Shown here piece by piece: positions 33,820-44,074 of a stretch of DNA of 64,000 nucleotides (positions are counted from its first letter, which is position 1; every line of letters starts with the position of its first letter). The position numbers and the translations under genes were made by a program. Under the pieces are notes generated by a model. It was not told where the DNA came from. It saw only the letters and a list, made by a program, of their open reading frames with translations, and did not search any database. This DNA is from Parapusillimonas sp013416435 (lineage in GTDB: Bacteria > Pseudomonadota > Gammaproteobacteria > Burkholderiales > Burkholderiaceae_B), in NCBI RefSeq assembly GCF_052180245.1, contig NZ_CP197474.1, forward strand, positions 4,278,001 through 4,342,000, given 5' to 3'.

Positions 33820-36800
33820 ATGCTTATGACCTCTCCCTCCTCGAACGCAAGTTCCGCGCTGCGCCCCATCGAAGACGCCTATCCCCTTACCCGCATGCAG
33901 CAGGCGCTGTTGCTGCGCTGTCTCACTTACCCTGACCAGCCGCTGTACATGGGCCAATGGTGGGCCATGCTCGAGGGCGAACTCGACGCCGAGGCGTTCT
34001 GCCGGGCCTGGCAAGGGGCCGTTGATCGCCACACGGCGCTGCGCAGCGGCTTTCACTGGGACCTGAAGGATCAGCCTTTTCAGGTCGTGCATCGGCAAGC
34101 GGCATTGCCCATCACGCAATCCGACTGGACGGATACCGGCAACTGGCAAGCGGCGCTTCAAGAATTTCTGGCCCGGGACCGCGACACGCCTTTCGACATC
34201 AAGAAGCCGCCGCTCATGCGCTTGGCCTTGCTCAGGCTCGCGCCCACCCGGCATATCGTCGTCTGGACCCGGCACCACCTGACCGTCGACGGCTGGTCCC
34301 TGGGCATTCTTCTCGACGAAGTCTTCACACAATACAAAGCCCTTTCGAGCGGCCAAGCGCATGGCCTCAAGCCGGCCCCGGCGTTCAGGAGCTATGTCGA
34401 ATGGGAAACGTCCCGCAGCCCGGACCAGGCCCGAGAACATTGGCGCTCGGTCCTGTCGGCCATGCCCGACGTCGACCTTTCCATGCAACGCCCCTTGTCG
34501 CTGAACGACACACGCCGTCCCGACATCCACAGCAGCGTGCGCCAACTGCAGGCCGGGCCCGCGGCCCGGTTGCATGAGCTCGCGCGCGCCGCGCAGGTCA
34601 CCGTCAGCACCGTCCTGCAGGCGGCATGGGCCCTGGTGTCCGACCGCCTTTCGAACCAGGACGCCGTTCTCTTCGGATCGGTGGAGACCATCCGCCCTCC
34701 CCATCTTGAACAGGGAAATGGCCCGGCGCTGGTAGGCATTCAGATTCAGGTCCAGCCCGTCCTGGCCCGCCTCGATGCCACTCCGCTCGGCACCTGGATG
34801 CACACCTTGCAATCGGCGGCAAGCCTGGCGCGCGACGCCGGCCCGCTGGGCATGGACGACTTGCGCCTGCTGCTTTCGCTGCCGACCGACAGCGTCCCCT
34901 TCGACAGTCTCGTGGGCTTTCAGAACTATCCGCTGGACGAAGCCGCCGCGCTGCAAGGCAGCGGGCTGTCCATGACGGACAATGGCGACACCACGCTTCC
35001 GGACATGCCGCTCAACCTGATGGTGGAACGGCAGGCCGATGGCGGCCTTAGCCTGCAGCTGATGGCCGACCGGCGGTACGTGAGCGCCGAAGAAGCGGCC
35101 CTGCGCCTGGAGATGCTGGCGCACACCCTGGCGCTCATGCCGGATGCAATACACACTCCCGTCACGCAGATCGATGCGCTGCCGCCCGCCGTAACGTCGT
35201 CATTGCTGCATGCGGCGCCGGCCGCCCAAGTTCCCGCAGCGCGCCCTTCCGTCATTGCCACCATCGCCGGCCTTGCCGCCGCTCATCCCGATGCGCCGGC
35301 CGTGGTCCATGGCGAAGAGCGTCTCACCTATGGCCAACTGCTGGCGTTGGCCGGCGCCATCGCGCGCAGATTACAGGCAGGCGGCGTCCGGCCGGGCGCG
35401 CGCGTGGGGCTGCACATCGAGCGCAGCCCGCTTGCCATCGCGGCCATGCTCGGCATCATGCTGAGCGGGGCCGCCTACGTCCCCATCGACCTCAATGCGC
35501 CCGAAGACCGCAAGGCCTTCATGATCGCCGAAGCCGGCCTGACCGCCATGGCCACCGCCGAGCCCGGATCCATTGCCGGCAAAGCGGGGATCGCGCTGCG
35601 GGACCTCATGCCGGCAGCCCTTGCGGAGCCGCTTCCTGCGCATGCCGAACACCCGTGGCCGGCGAGCTCCGATGAAGCCTATGTCCTTTTCACGTCGGGC
35701 TCTACCGGTCGCCCCAAGGGCGTTTCGATCACGCATGGCAATCTTTCCTATCACGTGGACGCCCGCAAGCAGGCGCATCCGGGCCTGCCCAACCGCAGCC
35801 AACTGCTTACCTTCCCGCTGATCTTCGACGGCTCCGTCACATGCATATTCGGTGCACTGTCCGTGGGTGGCAAGCTGGTGCTGCCCCTGCCGGACGAGGC
35901 CAACGATCCAGACCGCCTCTCCGCTCTCGTGGCCAGGGAAAGCGTCACCCAGACCATCATGATCCCATCGCAATGGGCGCTCATGCTGTCCTGCAGCCAC
36001 CCGGACAAACTGGCCGGCCTGGAACTCGCCATCGTGGGCGGCGAAGCCTGCCCACGCGAACTGGTCGAGCAGCACTACGCCGTGTTGCCGGACACGCGAT
36101 TCTGCAATGAATACGGGCCCACCGAAACCACGGTCTGGGCCACTTACGAACTCTGCCGGCCAGGAGACACCGGTCCAGTCGCCATCGGTCGCCCCATACC
36201 CGGAATGCGCACTTACGTCGCGGACCGCCGCGGCAGGATCTGCCCGCCCGGCACGATCGGCGAGCTGCTCATCGCGGGTCCCGCCATCGCCAAGGGCTAT
36301 GCCGGACGGCCCGAACTGACCGCCGAGCGCTTCGTCGCCAACCCCTTCCAAGACGACCCCGCTTATCAGACCGTCTACCGCAGCGGCGATCAGGTCGCCC
36401 TGGGTTTCGACGGAAAACTGCGCTTCCAGGGCCGCGCCGACGATCAAGTGAAGGTGAGCGGCTACCGCATCGAGCTCGATGAGATCAATGCCTGCCTGCG
36501 TGGTTTCGCCGGCGTGTCGGAAGTCGCAACCATCGTCCACCAATCCGGGCGGCACGCCATGCTGGTGTCCCATGTGGCCGGACATGGGCTTGATAGCCGC
36601 GATGCGCTGCTGGCTCACGCCCGGGGCGGCCTGCCCGCATACATGGTGCCGCAAGACATCGTGCTGCACGATCGCCTGCCCCGCACGCCCACCGGCAAGC
36701 TGGACCGCCGGCAACTGCCCGCTCCACGCCTGGCCGAAACCGCCGTGGCCGCACCGCAAGGCGAAACCGAATCGCTCATCGCCCAGGTGTGGCAGTCGGT

Positions 36801-37059
36801 GCTCTCTCGATCCAGCGTGGGCCGCCATGATGACTTCTTCGCCATCGGCGGACGCTCCCTGGACGCCATGCAGGTGGTGTCGCGTCTGCGGCGTGAACTC
36901 AAGGCATCCATCGATCTCATCGACCTCTTTGAAACGCCCCGCCTGTCTGACCTGGCGGAACGGCTGCTCGAGCGCCAGGCCGCGCATGCGGCGCCCGCCA
37001 TACCGAAGCGGCAACGCGCGCGCATCGACCTGGCGGCGGCGACGGACACCCGCTCATGA
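33820..37059 (+). CDS. NRPS, single module C-A-PCP
   Basis: The protein has 1079 residues from the ATG at 33820 (ATG at 33826 and TTG at 33814 are alternatives). The C domain (about 15-440) has an intact RHHLTVDGW. The A domain (about 450-960) has LFTSGSTGRPKGVS, NEYGPTETT and GKLDRRQLP. My reading of the ten specificity residues is DGTMAVEVWK, which shares six with the Tyr-type DGTITAEVAK but is not a clear match. The PCP (about 970-1045) has the serine at about 1013 in GGRSLD. It accepts the chain from the megasynthase, whose last domain is an epimerase, so this C domain should be of the D-L type. Its stop overlaps the next NRPS start by ATGA. Confidence 0.92.
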   Translation: MLMTSPSSNASSALRPIEDAYPLTRMQQALLLRCLTYPDQPLYMGQWWAMLEGELDAEAFCRAWQGAVDRHTALRSGFHWDLKDQPFQVVHRQAALPITQSDWTDTGNWQAALQEFLARDRDTPFDIKKPPLMRLALLRLAPTRHIVVWTRHHLTVDGWSLGILLDEVFTQYKALSSGQAHGLKPAPAFRSYVEWETSRSPDQAREHWRSVLSAMPDVDLSMQRPLSLNDTRRPDIHSSVRQLQAGPAARLHELARAAQVTVSTVLQAAWALVSDRLSNQDAVLFGSVETIRPPHLEQGNGPALVGIQIQVQPVLARLDATPLGTWMHTLQSAASLARDAGPLGMDDLRLLLSLPTDSVPFDSLVGFQNYPLDEAAALQGSGLSMTDNGDTTLPDMPLNLMVERQADGGLSLQLMADRRYVSAEEAALRLEMLAHTLALMPDAIHTPVTQIDALPPAVTSSLLHAAPAAQVPAARPSVIATIAGLAAAHPDAPAVVHGEERLTYGQLLALAGAIARRLQAGGVRPGARVGLHIERSPLAIAAMLGIMLSGAAYVPIDLNAPEDRKAFMIAEAGLTAMATAEPGSIAGKAGIALRDLMPAALAEPLPAHAEHPWPASSDEAYVLFTSGSTGRPKGVSITHGNLSYHVDARKQAHPGLPNRSQLLTFPLIFDGSVTCIFGALSVGGKLVLPLPDEANDPDRLSALVARESVTQTIMIPSQWALMLSCSHPDKLAGLELAIVGGEACPRELVEQHYAVLPDTRFCNEYGPTETTVWATYELCRPGDTGPVAIGRPIPGMRTYVADRRGRICPPGTIGELLIAGPAIAKGYAGRPELTAERFVANPFQDDPAYQTVYRSGDQVALGFDGKLRFQGRADDQVKVSGYRIELDEINACLRGFAGVSEVATIVHQSGRHAMLVSHVAGHGLDSRDALLAHARGGLPAYMVPQDIVLHDRLPRTPTGKLDRRQLPAPRLAETAVAAPQGETESLIAQVWQSVLSRSSVGRHDDFFAIGGRSLDAMQVVSRLRRELKASIDLIDLFETPRLSDLAERLLERQAAHAAPAIPKRQRARIDLAAATDTRS

Positions 37060-40000
37060 GCAGCGGGTACATCGCTGCGGCATCCTTCGCGCAACGCCAG
37101 CTGCGTTATCTGGACCTGCTGCAGCCGGGCAAGTCCGACTATGCCGTGCCTTTCCTGGTCGAAATCAGCGGCCCCGTCCACGAAGACGCCCTGCGCGCCG
37201 CGTTCCAGGCCGTCATCCAAAGACATGACAGCTTGCGTGCCAGCTTTCCCCTCATCGACGACACCCCCTGCCAGGCGGTGCGCGACGACGTGCACATCGC
37301 GCTCGACACGGCGACGCTGCCCGCCGCGACGCCCCAGGCCTGGCGAGACGAACTCGGCGCCGCCATGTCGGCGCTGGCCGCTTGCCCCTTCGATCTGGAG
37401 CACGGACCCGTGCTGCGGGCCCGCTTGTACAGGCCCGACCACGCCGAAACGGCCGAATGCGCTTTCGCCCTGGCTGTCGTGTTTCATCATGCCGTCGCCG
37501 ATGGCTCTTCGCTGCCCGTCTTTCTTGCCGATCTGGTCCAGGCCTACGATGCGGCCCGGGCCGGCTCGAATCCCGAATGGATGGAATTGCCGCTGCAATA
37601 TCCGGACTACGCCGATTGGGAGCAAGAGCAGTTCGGCGCGCCCGACTCGCCCGCGCTCGCCGATGCCCTGGGCTACTGGCGCGAACAGCTGCATGATGCG
37701 CCTTCTCCCCTCGAACTCCCGCTGGACCGTCCACGCAGCGCGCAGACCGCGCACGGCGCCGGAGCCAGTGTACGGCTCGTCTTGCCCGCAGCCGTCGGCA
37801 CGGCCCTCGCCGAAGCCGCGAGGCAACGCGGCGCCACACCGTTCATCGCCTTTCTTTCCGTTTTCTTTGCGGTGCTGCATCGCTGGAGCGGGCTCGAAGA
37901 CCTTCTCGTCACCGTACCGGTCTCCAAACGCACACGGCCCGAGCTCGCGGGGTTGGTGGGACTTCTGGTCGACACCCTTCCCTTGCGGGTGCCGTGTACC
38001 GCGGACACCCGCTACGATGCGTTGCTGGACGGCGTGCGCTCGGCTTTCCGCGAGGCCCTGCGCCATCGCGACGTGCCGTTCCAGCGCATCGTTCAATCCA
38101 TAGACATAGAGCGCCGTTCAGGCGCCATGCCGCTCATGCAGGTCCTGTTCGGAAGCCTGGAGTCGGACACCGCTCCGCTGGCGGCCCGGGACGGCGCTTG
38201 CTTCCGGGTGCTGGACGATCAGACCGAACAAGCGGCGAAATCCGATCTTTCCTTCGTCTACCGCCAGACCGACGAGCACCTTGAACTCTGGTGCCGCTAC
38301 GAACCGGCCCTTTTCGATCGCTCCACCGTCGAGAACCTGCTTTCGTGGTTCGGCACGCTGGCCCAGGCGGTCGCGCTTGCTCCCGACGAATGCGTTGCCG
38401 ACCTGCCCCTCATCGGCGAAGCCGAAGGCTGCGCACTCATCCAGCGCTTCAACGCCACCGCGCGGCCCTATCCCGCAGAGAAATCCGTCATGCAGCTGTT
38501 CGACGAGATCGCCCTGCAATACGCCGACCGGCCCGCCATCGAAGAGGGCGAAGAACACAGCAGCTATGCCCAGCTGCGTGCGGCGTCGGCGCGCCTGGCG
38601 ACCGCGCTCGTCCGCGCCGGCATCGGCCCCGGCGACCCCGTCGTGCTGGTGCTTTCGCCGTCCACCCGCTTTCTGATGCTCGTGCTGGCCATACTGCGCA
38701 CCGGCGCCGTCTATGTTCCGCTGGATCCCGCCCACCCCCATGCGCATCGGCAGCGGCTGGCAAAATCCATCGGTGCCCGCGCGGTGATACTCGCCGCCGG
38801 CGACGACGGCAACTATGGCGAAACACAGGTCCTCGACGCCTCCACGCTCGAGGCCGATGCCGCCGGCCTGCCGGAACTGCCGGCGCACCCGGCAACGCCG
38901 GACGCCACCGCCTACATCATGTTCACCTCGGGGTCCACCGGCGAGCCCAAAGGCGTCGCCGTGCCGCATCGCGCCATCATCCGGCTGGTGCGCAACACCG
39001 ACTACACCCGCTTCGGCCCAGAAACGCGGGCGGCGATCTATTCCAATCCCGCCTTCGACGCATCGACCGTCGAGACCTGGGGACCGCTGCTCAACGGCGG
39101 CACGGCCGTCGTGATCGAGCGCGCCGCGATGCTGGACATCGCCCTGCTCAGGCGCGTGCTGACCGACCATGCAATCAGCTATTTCTGGATCACCACAGGG
39201 CTGTTCCACGAGATGGCCGCCATCGATCCGACGGTTTTCGCCGGCCCGCGCACCGTCATGACGGGCGGCGACACCACCAGCGCCGACCTGGTCCGCGCCG
39301 TGCGCGACGCCTGCGCCGGCTCGGGCCTTAAGCTGCTGCATGCCTACGGCCCCACTGAAAATACGACGTTCAGCACTTGCTTCGACGCCGATGATCTCGG
39401 CCCCCGAGATGCCATCATTCCCATCGGGCCGCCCATCGCCAACAGCACTGCTTACGTCCTGGACCGGCGCGGCAAGCCTCTTCCGGTGGGCGTCAACGGC
39501 GAAATCGTCGTCGGCGGCGACGGCATCGCCCAAGGCTACGTCGGCGACCCTCAGCGCACGGCATCCTCTTTCTTGCCCGATCCCTTCCTGAACGAAGGCC
39601 GCCTCATGTATCGCACGGGCGACTTCGGCCGCTGGCGGCCCGATGGCGCACTGTTGTTCGCCGGCCGCTCCGATGACCAGGTCAAGGTGCGCGGATTCCG
39701 CATCGAACTCAACGAGATCGCGGCAGCGCTGGGCCGCCATCCGGACCTGCGCACGGTGTATGTCGCGGCGCCTCGGCAAGACAAGGCGGAAAGACAGATC
39801 ATCGCCTATGTCGTGCCCGACCGGATGCCCGGTCCCAGCCCGACCGAGCTGCGCCAGTTCCTGCAAAGCCGGCTCCCGCCGCATATGCTGCCGCATGCAT
39901 ACGTCACGGCGCCCGCGCTGAAACTGAACCTGAACGGCAAGGTGGATCGCAAGGCACTGCCGCCGGTCGAAGACCACCATTACGACCGGTCCGGGCTGCT

Positions 40001-43000
40001 CATTGAGCCTCGCAGCGAAGAGGAATCCAGCTTGCATGCGCTCTGGAAGGAACTCCTTGGCCTGGACGCCATCGGCGTCACCGAGAATTTCTTTCACATC
40101 GGCGGGGACTCCATCCTGGCAATACGCATGGCCGCGCGCGCCAGCAAGTCAGGCTTGCCGATTACGCCTTCCGACGTCTTCCAGTTGCAAACCATCGAGC
40201 GCCTTGCCGAGCTGGCCGGCGCGTTGCGGCCCCGGCAGCGGCGCAGCGCCGACCGCGTCTTCCCGGCGGAATTGCTGCCCGAGGCGGACAACCCGGAAAA
40301 GTCGTCGGCCTTCCTGATAGCCAGCCTCGTCCTCGAGGACCAGATCAGCGCGGTGGAGCTTGCCCTGGCGGTGCACCGGCTGGCAGACCGGCACGATGCA
40401 CTGCGTCTGCGCTGGGTCCATGACGGGCAGGCCAAGCACATCGAGATCGCGGCCTACGTCGGCCGCCTGCCTATCCGCATGGTCGAAGCACCCGACCTCC
40501 CCGATGCCAAACTGGATGCCTGGATCGACGAACATGCCGCCCGCATCGGACGCGGGCTGGACACCCGCCACGGCGTCACCCTGGCCACCACGCTGGTCGA
40601 CCGAGGGCCCGCCATGCCGCCGGTGATCGTCGTGGCCCTGCATCCGGGCGTTGCGGATTACGCCGGCGCGGCGCTCCTGCTGACCGAATTGCATACGACA
40701 CTGACGAACGGCGCCGCGGCCCTGCCGGCGCTGGATGACGCGCCGACTTATGCAGACTGGCTGAGCTGGCTCGAAACACACGCCGACCTGCAGGCCGCCG
40801 GGCCCGGCCTGGCCGCCCTGGAAACCGCCGGAATGCGCGGTGCGTCTCTGCCCGTGCAGCGCGGCGCCACCGCCGGCACGCTGCCTATCGTTGCCGAGCA
40901 GTGGCTGGACCCAACCCTGGGCGCACGGCTCTATCATCACGTACCGGCCAGGCTGGCCGTTGCGCCTCTGGACGTCCTGGCGAGTGCGCTGGTGTCCGCC
41001 GTCCAGTCCTCCGATGCCCGCGGCGCGCTGCTTATCGAAGCCATCGACACCGAACGCCGGCTGCCGCTGGATGCACCGGATACGGCGCGGCTCATCGGCA
41101 AGATGGACGGCGTGCTGCCCATTCTGGTCGCCCCCGGCGCCGGAACGCCGGCCGAAAGACTGCAGGCCGTCAAGTCCGCGCGCCAGGCGGTCGCCGCCAC
41201 GGCGCCCGTCTACCGCACGCTGGGACAGACGTTCGACCTGCCCGCTTCCGCCCTTGGCCTTGCCTGGCCCGCGCCGAGCCCGGCACAGGCCATACGGATG
41301 CATACCGCCCCCGGATTCGGTCCATCCGTCAAGAGCGCCTTGCTGGCGCAGTTGTCCGACAGGGGACTCAAGCTGGCCTGGACCGGCGACGAACCGCCCG
41401 GCGGACCGGCGGCCCTGCTCGAACGCATCGCCCATGCGCTGGAAGAGATCGCGGCATTCGCCGACCGGGAAAACCGCCCGCTCTATACGGCAAGCGACTT
41501 TCCCTTGGTGGACCTGCCCGGCGATGAGCTCGCGGCCCTGCTGGCCTCGGCCGAAGACGTGCAGGACGTCTATCCGCTTTCGCCGATGCAGGAAGCCATG
41601 CTCGTCCATACGCTGGCCGCCTCCGGATCGGGCGTCAATTTCGAGCAAAGCTGCATGCGTATCCGTGGCCCTCTGGACCACGAGGCTTTCCGGCACGCCT
41701 GGGCGACGGTGTTCGAGCGGCACGACGTACTGCGCACCGCTTTCCATTGGCGCGGCCTGTCCCGTCCCATGCAGGTGGTGCATCGCGACGTCCCCCTGCC
41801 CTTGTCGACCGAAACCTGGCCACGCTTCGATGCGGACCGGCTGCAGATGTTCCTGGCGGTCGACCAGGCTCGCGGGTTCGAACTCGAGCGGGCGCCGCTG
41901 GTACGGATGACGCTGATCCAGGTTGCGCCCGACGACGTCTATCTGGTTTCCAGCTTTCACCACCTGCTCATCGACGGCTGGTGCCTTGGCAAGCTCGAAC
42001 GCGAGGTCCGTGCCGCCTATGAAAGCCATCTCAATCGTCGCGCACCCGTTTTCGACGCACCGATCCCTTATCGCGACTACATCGCCTGGCTGCAACGCAG
42101 CGACCAGACGGACGGGCGCCGCTTCTTTGCCGAGATGCTGCGCGAACTGCCCGAACGCCGCGCTTTGTTCATGCCGCCCACTGCCGTGGCGCGCGGGTTC
42201 ACCACGCAGCGCCGCACGCTCGACAAAGAAGCCAGCCGCGCGCTGCTCGCCTTTGCACGGCGCCGAGGCCTGACCCTGGCCTCGGTCATGCATTTCGCCT
42301 GGGCAGTCTGGCTCTCGGCCCGCCTGGGCGCACAGGACGTGGTCTTCGGCACCACGGTTTCAGGCCGGCCCGCCAGCATACCCGGCGTGGAAAACATCGT
42401 CGGCATGTTCATCAACAACCTCCCTGTGCGCGTGCGTGTGCCGCAGGACGCCACGCCCGCCCGACTGTTGGCCGACGTCCAGGCGCTGCTGGGGCAGTTG
42501 CAGCAGCATGCGCATCTCGCGCCCGCCGAGGTCGCAGCCATCGCGGGCAAGCAAGGGCAGGCCGGCGCCCTCTTCGATACACTCGTCCTCGTTGAGAACC
42601 TGGCGTCCGGCACGAGCGCCTGGAGCGGTGCCGAAGCGCTGACCGTCGAGTCCATCCACTCGCGGCTGAAGACGGCATACGACCTGACCTTTATTGCGAT
42701 TCCGGGCGAGTCCATTGCCCTGTCGGTGGTTCAGCCCGACGACGGACGGCAGCTGGAAGACGGAGAGGCCTTGCTGGCGTCGATTGCGGAACTGCTCGTC
42801 GCCCTGCCGGAACATGCCGATAGCCCGCTGGAACGGCTTCCACGGCCGGACGAGCGCCCCGCCCATGGCGGCGAACGCAACTCGCCCGTTTTGCCGCTGC
42901 ACTTTGCCACCCGGCCACGCAGCACGCTCGAAGCCTGCATCGCCGATGCCGTCGCCGGCATACTGGACAACGCGCCGGCCATGGCGTCCGGCCCGAGCGC

Positions 43001-44063
43001 CACACTGGATACCGATTTCTGGCAATTGGGCCTGAATTCGCTGGGACTCACCCAATTGGCGCTGCGGCTGGAAGAAAGCCTGGAGCGGCGCGTGCCCATC
43101 TCCCTGTTGCTGGAGCACCGCTGCGTTGCGGCACTGGCCCAAGCCCTGGCGTCCGGCCAAAGCTGGACCCCCATCGTGCCCATGAACCGGTCCAACGACG
43201 GCCGCTCCACTGATCCATCCCTGCCGCCTTTCGTCTGCGTCCATCCCGTTGCGGGCGATGTCAGCGTCTTCCTGGAACTGGCGCGCGCCATGCCGGCCTC
43301 GATTCCCTTCTGGGCCATACAAGCGCCCGGCCTCGAGCAGGGCCAGGAGCCGCTGCGCAGCATCGAAGACATGGCTGCCTGCAATCTCCGGGCGCTGGCG
43401 GAGCGAGGCATGCCGCAGCCACGCTGGCTGGGCGGCTATTCGTTCGGCGGCCTCGTCGCTTTCGAAATGGCGCGCCAGCTTGCATCCGCCGGCACACCGC
43501 CCGAGCGCGTGGTCCTCATCGACACGCCGGCGCCGCTGGAACGGGTATCCATTCTGGCGCCCGACCCCGACCATGCACACGCCCAGTGGCTGGCCCGGAT
43601 GGCCGAAGTTCGCGCCAGGTTTCAAGGGGTGCAGCCCGTGTTGTCCCGGGACGATCTGCTGCCCTTGGCGCCAGCCGACCGCTATGCCTTTGCCGCCGCC
43701 CGCCTGCACGACGCGGCCTTGCTGCCGCCGGCCGCCGACGCGGATTGGCTGGCACGCGCGCATCGGACGAGTCTCGCGCAGTACGAAGCCTATCTGAGCT
43801 ATCGGCCGCCCGTCCATGCGCATCCCGACATCGCCCTGGCCTTGGTTCGCGCCGACGCGCCGCGCGATGCCGACCTGGGCGACATGGAAAACCGGCAACT
43901 GGCCATTCCCGATATGGGCTGGCGGGCATTCAGCGCGCTGCCTGTCGAATTGCGATATGTGGCCGGCGATCATGTCACGATGCTGGCGGGAGACAGCGCG
44001 CGCGAAGTGGCCGCGGCGATTGCAGGGGTCAGACCCCGTACGGGGTCTGACCCCAAGCCCTGA
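37056..44063 (+). CDS. NRPS C-A-PCP-E*-C-PCP-TE (degenerate epimerase; last module without A domain)
   Basis: 2335 residues. C1 about 10-440 (HHAVADG at 144-150). A about 455-975, specificity residues read as DAVWMGATFK, nearest to Val-type codes. PCP1 Ser1019. An epimerase-like region about 1065-1490 has lost the HHxxxD motif (reads ALHPGVADYAG near 1195) and the GWFT motif. C2 about 1500-1910 has an intact HHLLIDG at 1635-1641. No adenylation domain follows; PCP2 (Ser1995 in LGLNSLG) comes next. The thioesterase about 2050-2325 has Ser2129 in GYSFGG and a late GDHVTML. It ends the assembly line and releases the product. The last residues, GVRPRTGSDPKP, are encoded by a palindromic repeat. 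Stop at 44061. Confidence 0.92.
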   Translation: MSSGYIAAASFAQRQLRYLDLLQPGKSDYAVPFLVEISGPVHEDALRAAFQAVIQRHDSLRASFPLIDDTPCQAVRDDVHIALDTATLPAATPQAWRDELGAAMSALAACPFDLEHGPVLRARLYRPDHAETAECAFALAVVFHHAVADGSSLPVFLADLVQAYDAARAGSNPEWMELPLQYPDYADWEQEQFGAPDSPALADALGYWREQLHDAPSPLELPLDRPRSAQTAHGAGASVRLVLPAAVGTALAEAARQRGATPFIAFLSVFFAVLHRWSGLEDLLVTVPVSKRTRPELAGLVGLLVDTLPLRVPCTADTRYDALLDGVRSAFREALRHRDVPFQRIVQSIDIERRSGAMPLMQVLFGSLESDTAPLAARDGACFRVLDDQTEQAAKSDLSFVYRQTDEHLELWCRYEPALFDRSTVENLLSWFGTLAQAVALAPDECVADLPLIGEAEGCALIQRFNATARPYPAEKSVMQLFDEIALQYADRPAIEEGEEHSSYAQLRAASARLATALVRAGIGPGDPVVLVLSPSTRFLMLVLAILRTGAVYVPLDPAHPHAHRQRLAKSIGARAVILAAGDDGNYGETQVLDASTLEADAAGLPELPAHPATPDATAYIMFTSGSTGEPKGVAVPHRAIIRLVRNTDYTRFGPETRAAIYSNPAFDASTVETWGPLLNGGTAVVIERAAMLDIALLRRVLTDHAISYFWITTGLFHEMAAIDPTVFAGPRTVMTGGDTTSADLVRAVRDACAGSGLKLLHAYGPTENTTFSTCFDADDLGPRDAIIPIGPPIANSTAYVLDRRGKPLPVGVNGEIVVGGDGIAQGYVGDPQRTASSFLPDPFLNEGRLMYRTGDFGRWRPDGALLFAGRSDDQVKVRGFRIELNEIAAALGRHPDLRTVYVAAPRQDKAERQIIAYVVPDRMPGPSPTELRQFLQSRLPPHMLPHAYVTAPALKLNLNGKVDRKALPPVEDHHYDRSGLLIEPRSEEESSLHALWKELLGLDAIGVTENFFHIGGDSILAIRMAARASKSGLPITPSDVFQLQTIERLAELAGALRPRQRRSADRVFPAELLPEADNPEKSSAFLIASLVLEDQISAVELALAVHRLADRHDALRLRWVHDGQAKHIEIAAYVGRLPIRMVEAPDLPDAKLDAWIDEHAARIGRGLDTRHGVTLATTLVDRGPAMPPVIVVALHPGVADYAGAALLLTELHTTLTNGAAALPALDDAPTYADWLSWLETHADLQAAGPGLAALETAGMRGASLPVQRGATAGTLPIVAEQWLDPTLGARLYHHVPARLAVAPLDVLASALVSAVQSSDARGALLIEAIDTERRLPLDAPDTARLIGKMDGVLPILVAPGAGTPAERLQAVKSARQAVAATAPVYRTLGQTFDLPASALGLAWPAPSPAQAIRMHTAPGFGPSVKSALLAQLSDRGLKLAWTGDEPPGGPAALLERIAHALEEIAAFADRENRPLYTASDFPLVDLPGDELAALLASAEDVQDVYPLSPMQEAMLVHTLAASGSGVNFEQSCMRIRGPLDHEAFRHAWATVFERHDVLRTAFHWRGLSRPMQVVHRDVPLPLSTETWPRFDADRLQMFLAVDQARGFELERAPLVRMTLIQVAPDDVYLVSSFHHLLIDGWCLGKLEREVRAAYESHLNRRAPVFDAPIPYRDYIAWLQRSDQTDGRRFFAEMLRELPERRALFMPPTAVARGFTTQRRTLDKEASRALLAFARRRGLTLASVMHFAWAVWLSARLGAQDVVFGTTVSGRPASIPGVENIVGMFINNLPVRVRVPQDATPARLLADVQALLGQLQQHAHLAPAEVAAIAGKQGQAGALFDTLVLVENLASGTSAWSGAEALTVESIHSRLKTAYDLTFIAIPGESIALSVVQPDDGRQLEDGEALLASIAELLVALPEHADSPLERLPRPDERPAHGGERNSPVLPLHFATRPRSTLEACIADAVAGILDNAPAMASGPSATLDTDFWQLGLNSLGLTQLALRLEESLERRVPISLLLEHRCVAALAQALASGQSWTPIVPMNRSNDGRSTDPSLPPFVCVHPVAGDVSVFLELARAMPASIPFWAIQAPGLEQGQEPLRSIEDMAACNLRALAERGMPQPRWLGGYSFGGLVAFEMARQLASAGTPPERVVLIDTPAPLERVSILAPDPDHAHAQWLARMAEVRARFQGVQPVLSRDDLLPLAPADRYAFAAARLHDAALLPPAADADWLARAHRTSLAQYEAYLSYRPPVHAHPDIALALVRADAPRDADLGDMENRQLAIPDMGWRAFSALPVELRYVAGDHVTMLAGDSAREVAAAIAGVRPRTGSDPKP
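44025..44054. repeat. 30-base palindromic repeat encoding the NRPS C-terminus
   Basis: Exact consensus copy read in frame as GVRPRTGSDP at the end of the final NRPS, six bases before its stop codon. Confidence 0.93.
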
Positions 44064-44074
44064 GTCGCGGGAGG

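Noticed and set aside
40149..42293. 714-codon minus-strand open frame opposite the last NRPS
   Set aside because: It is a shadow of the NRPS frame, with the same antisense composition and no motif.
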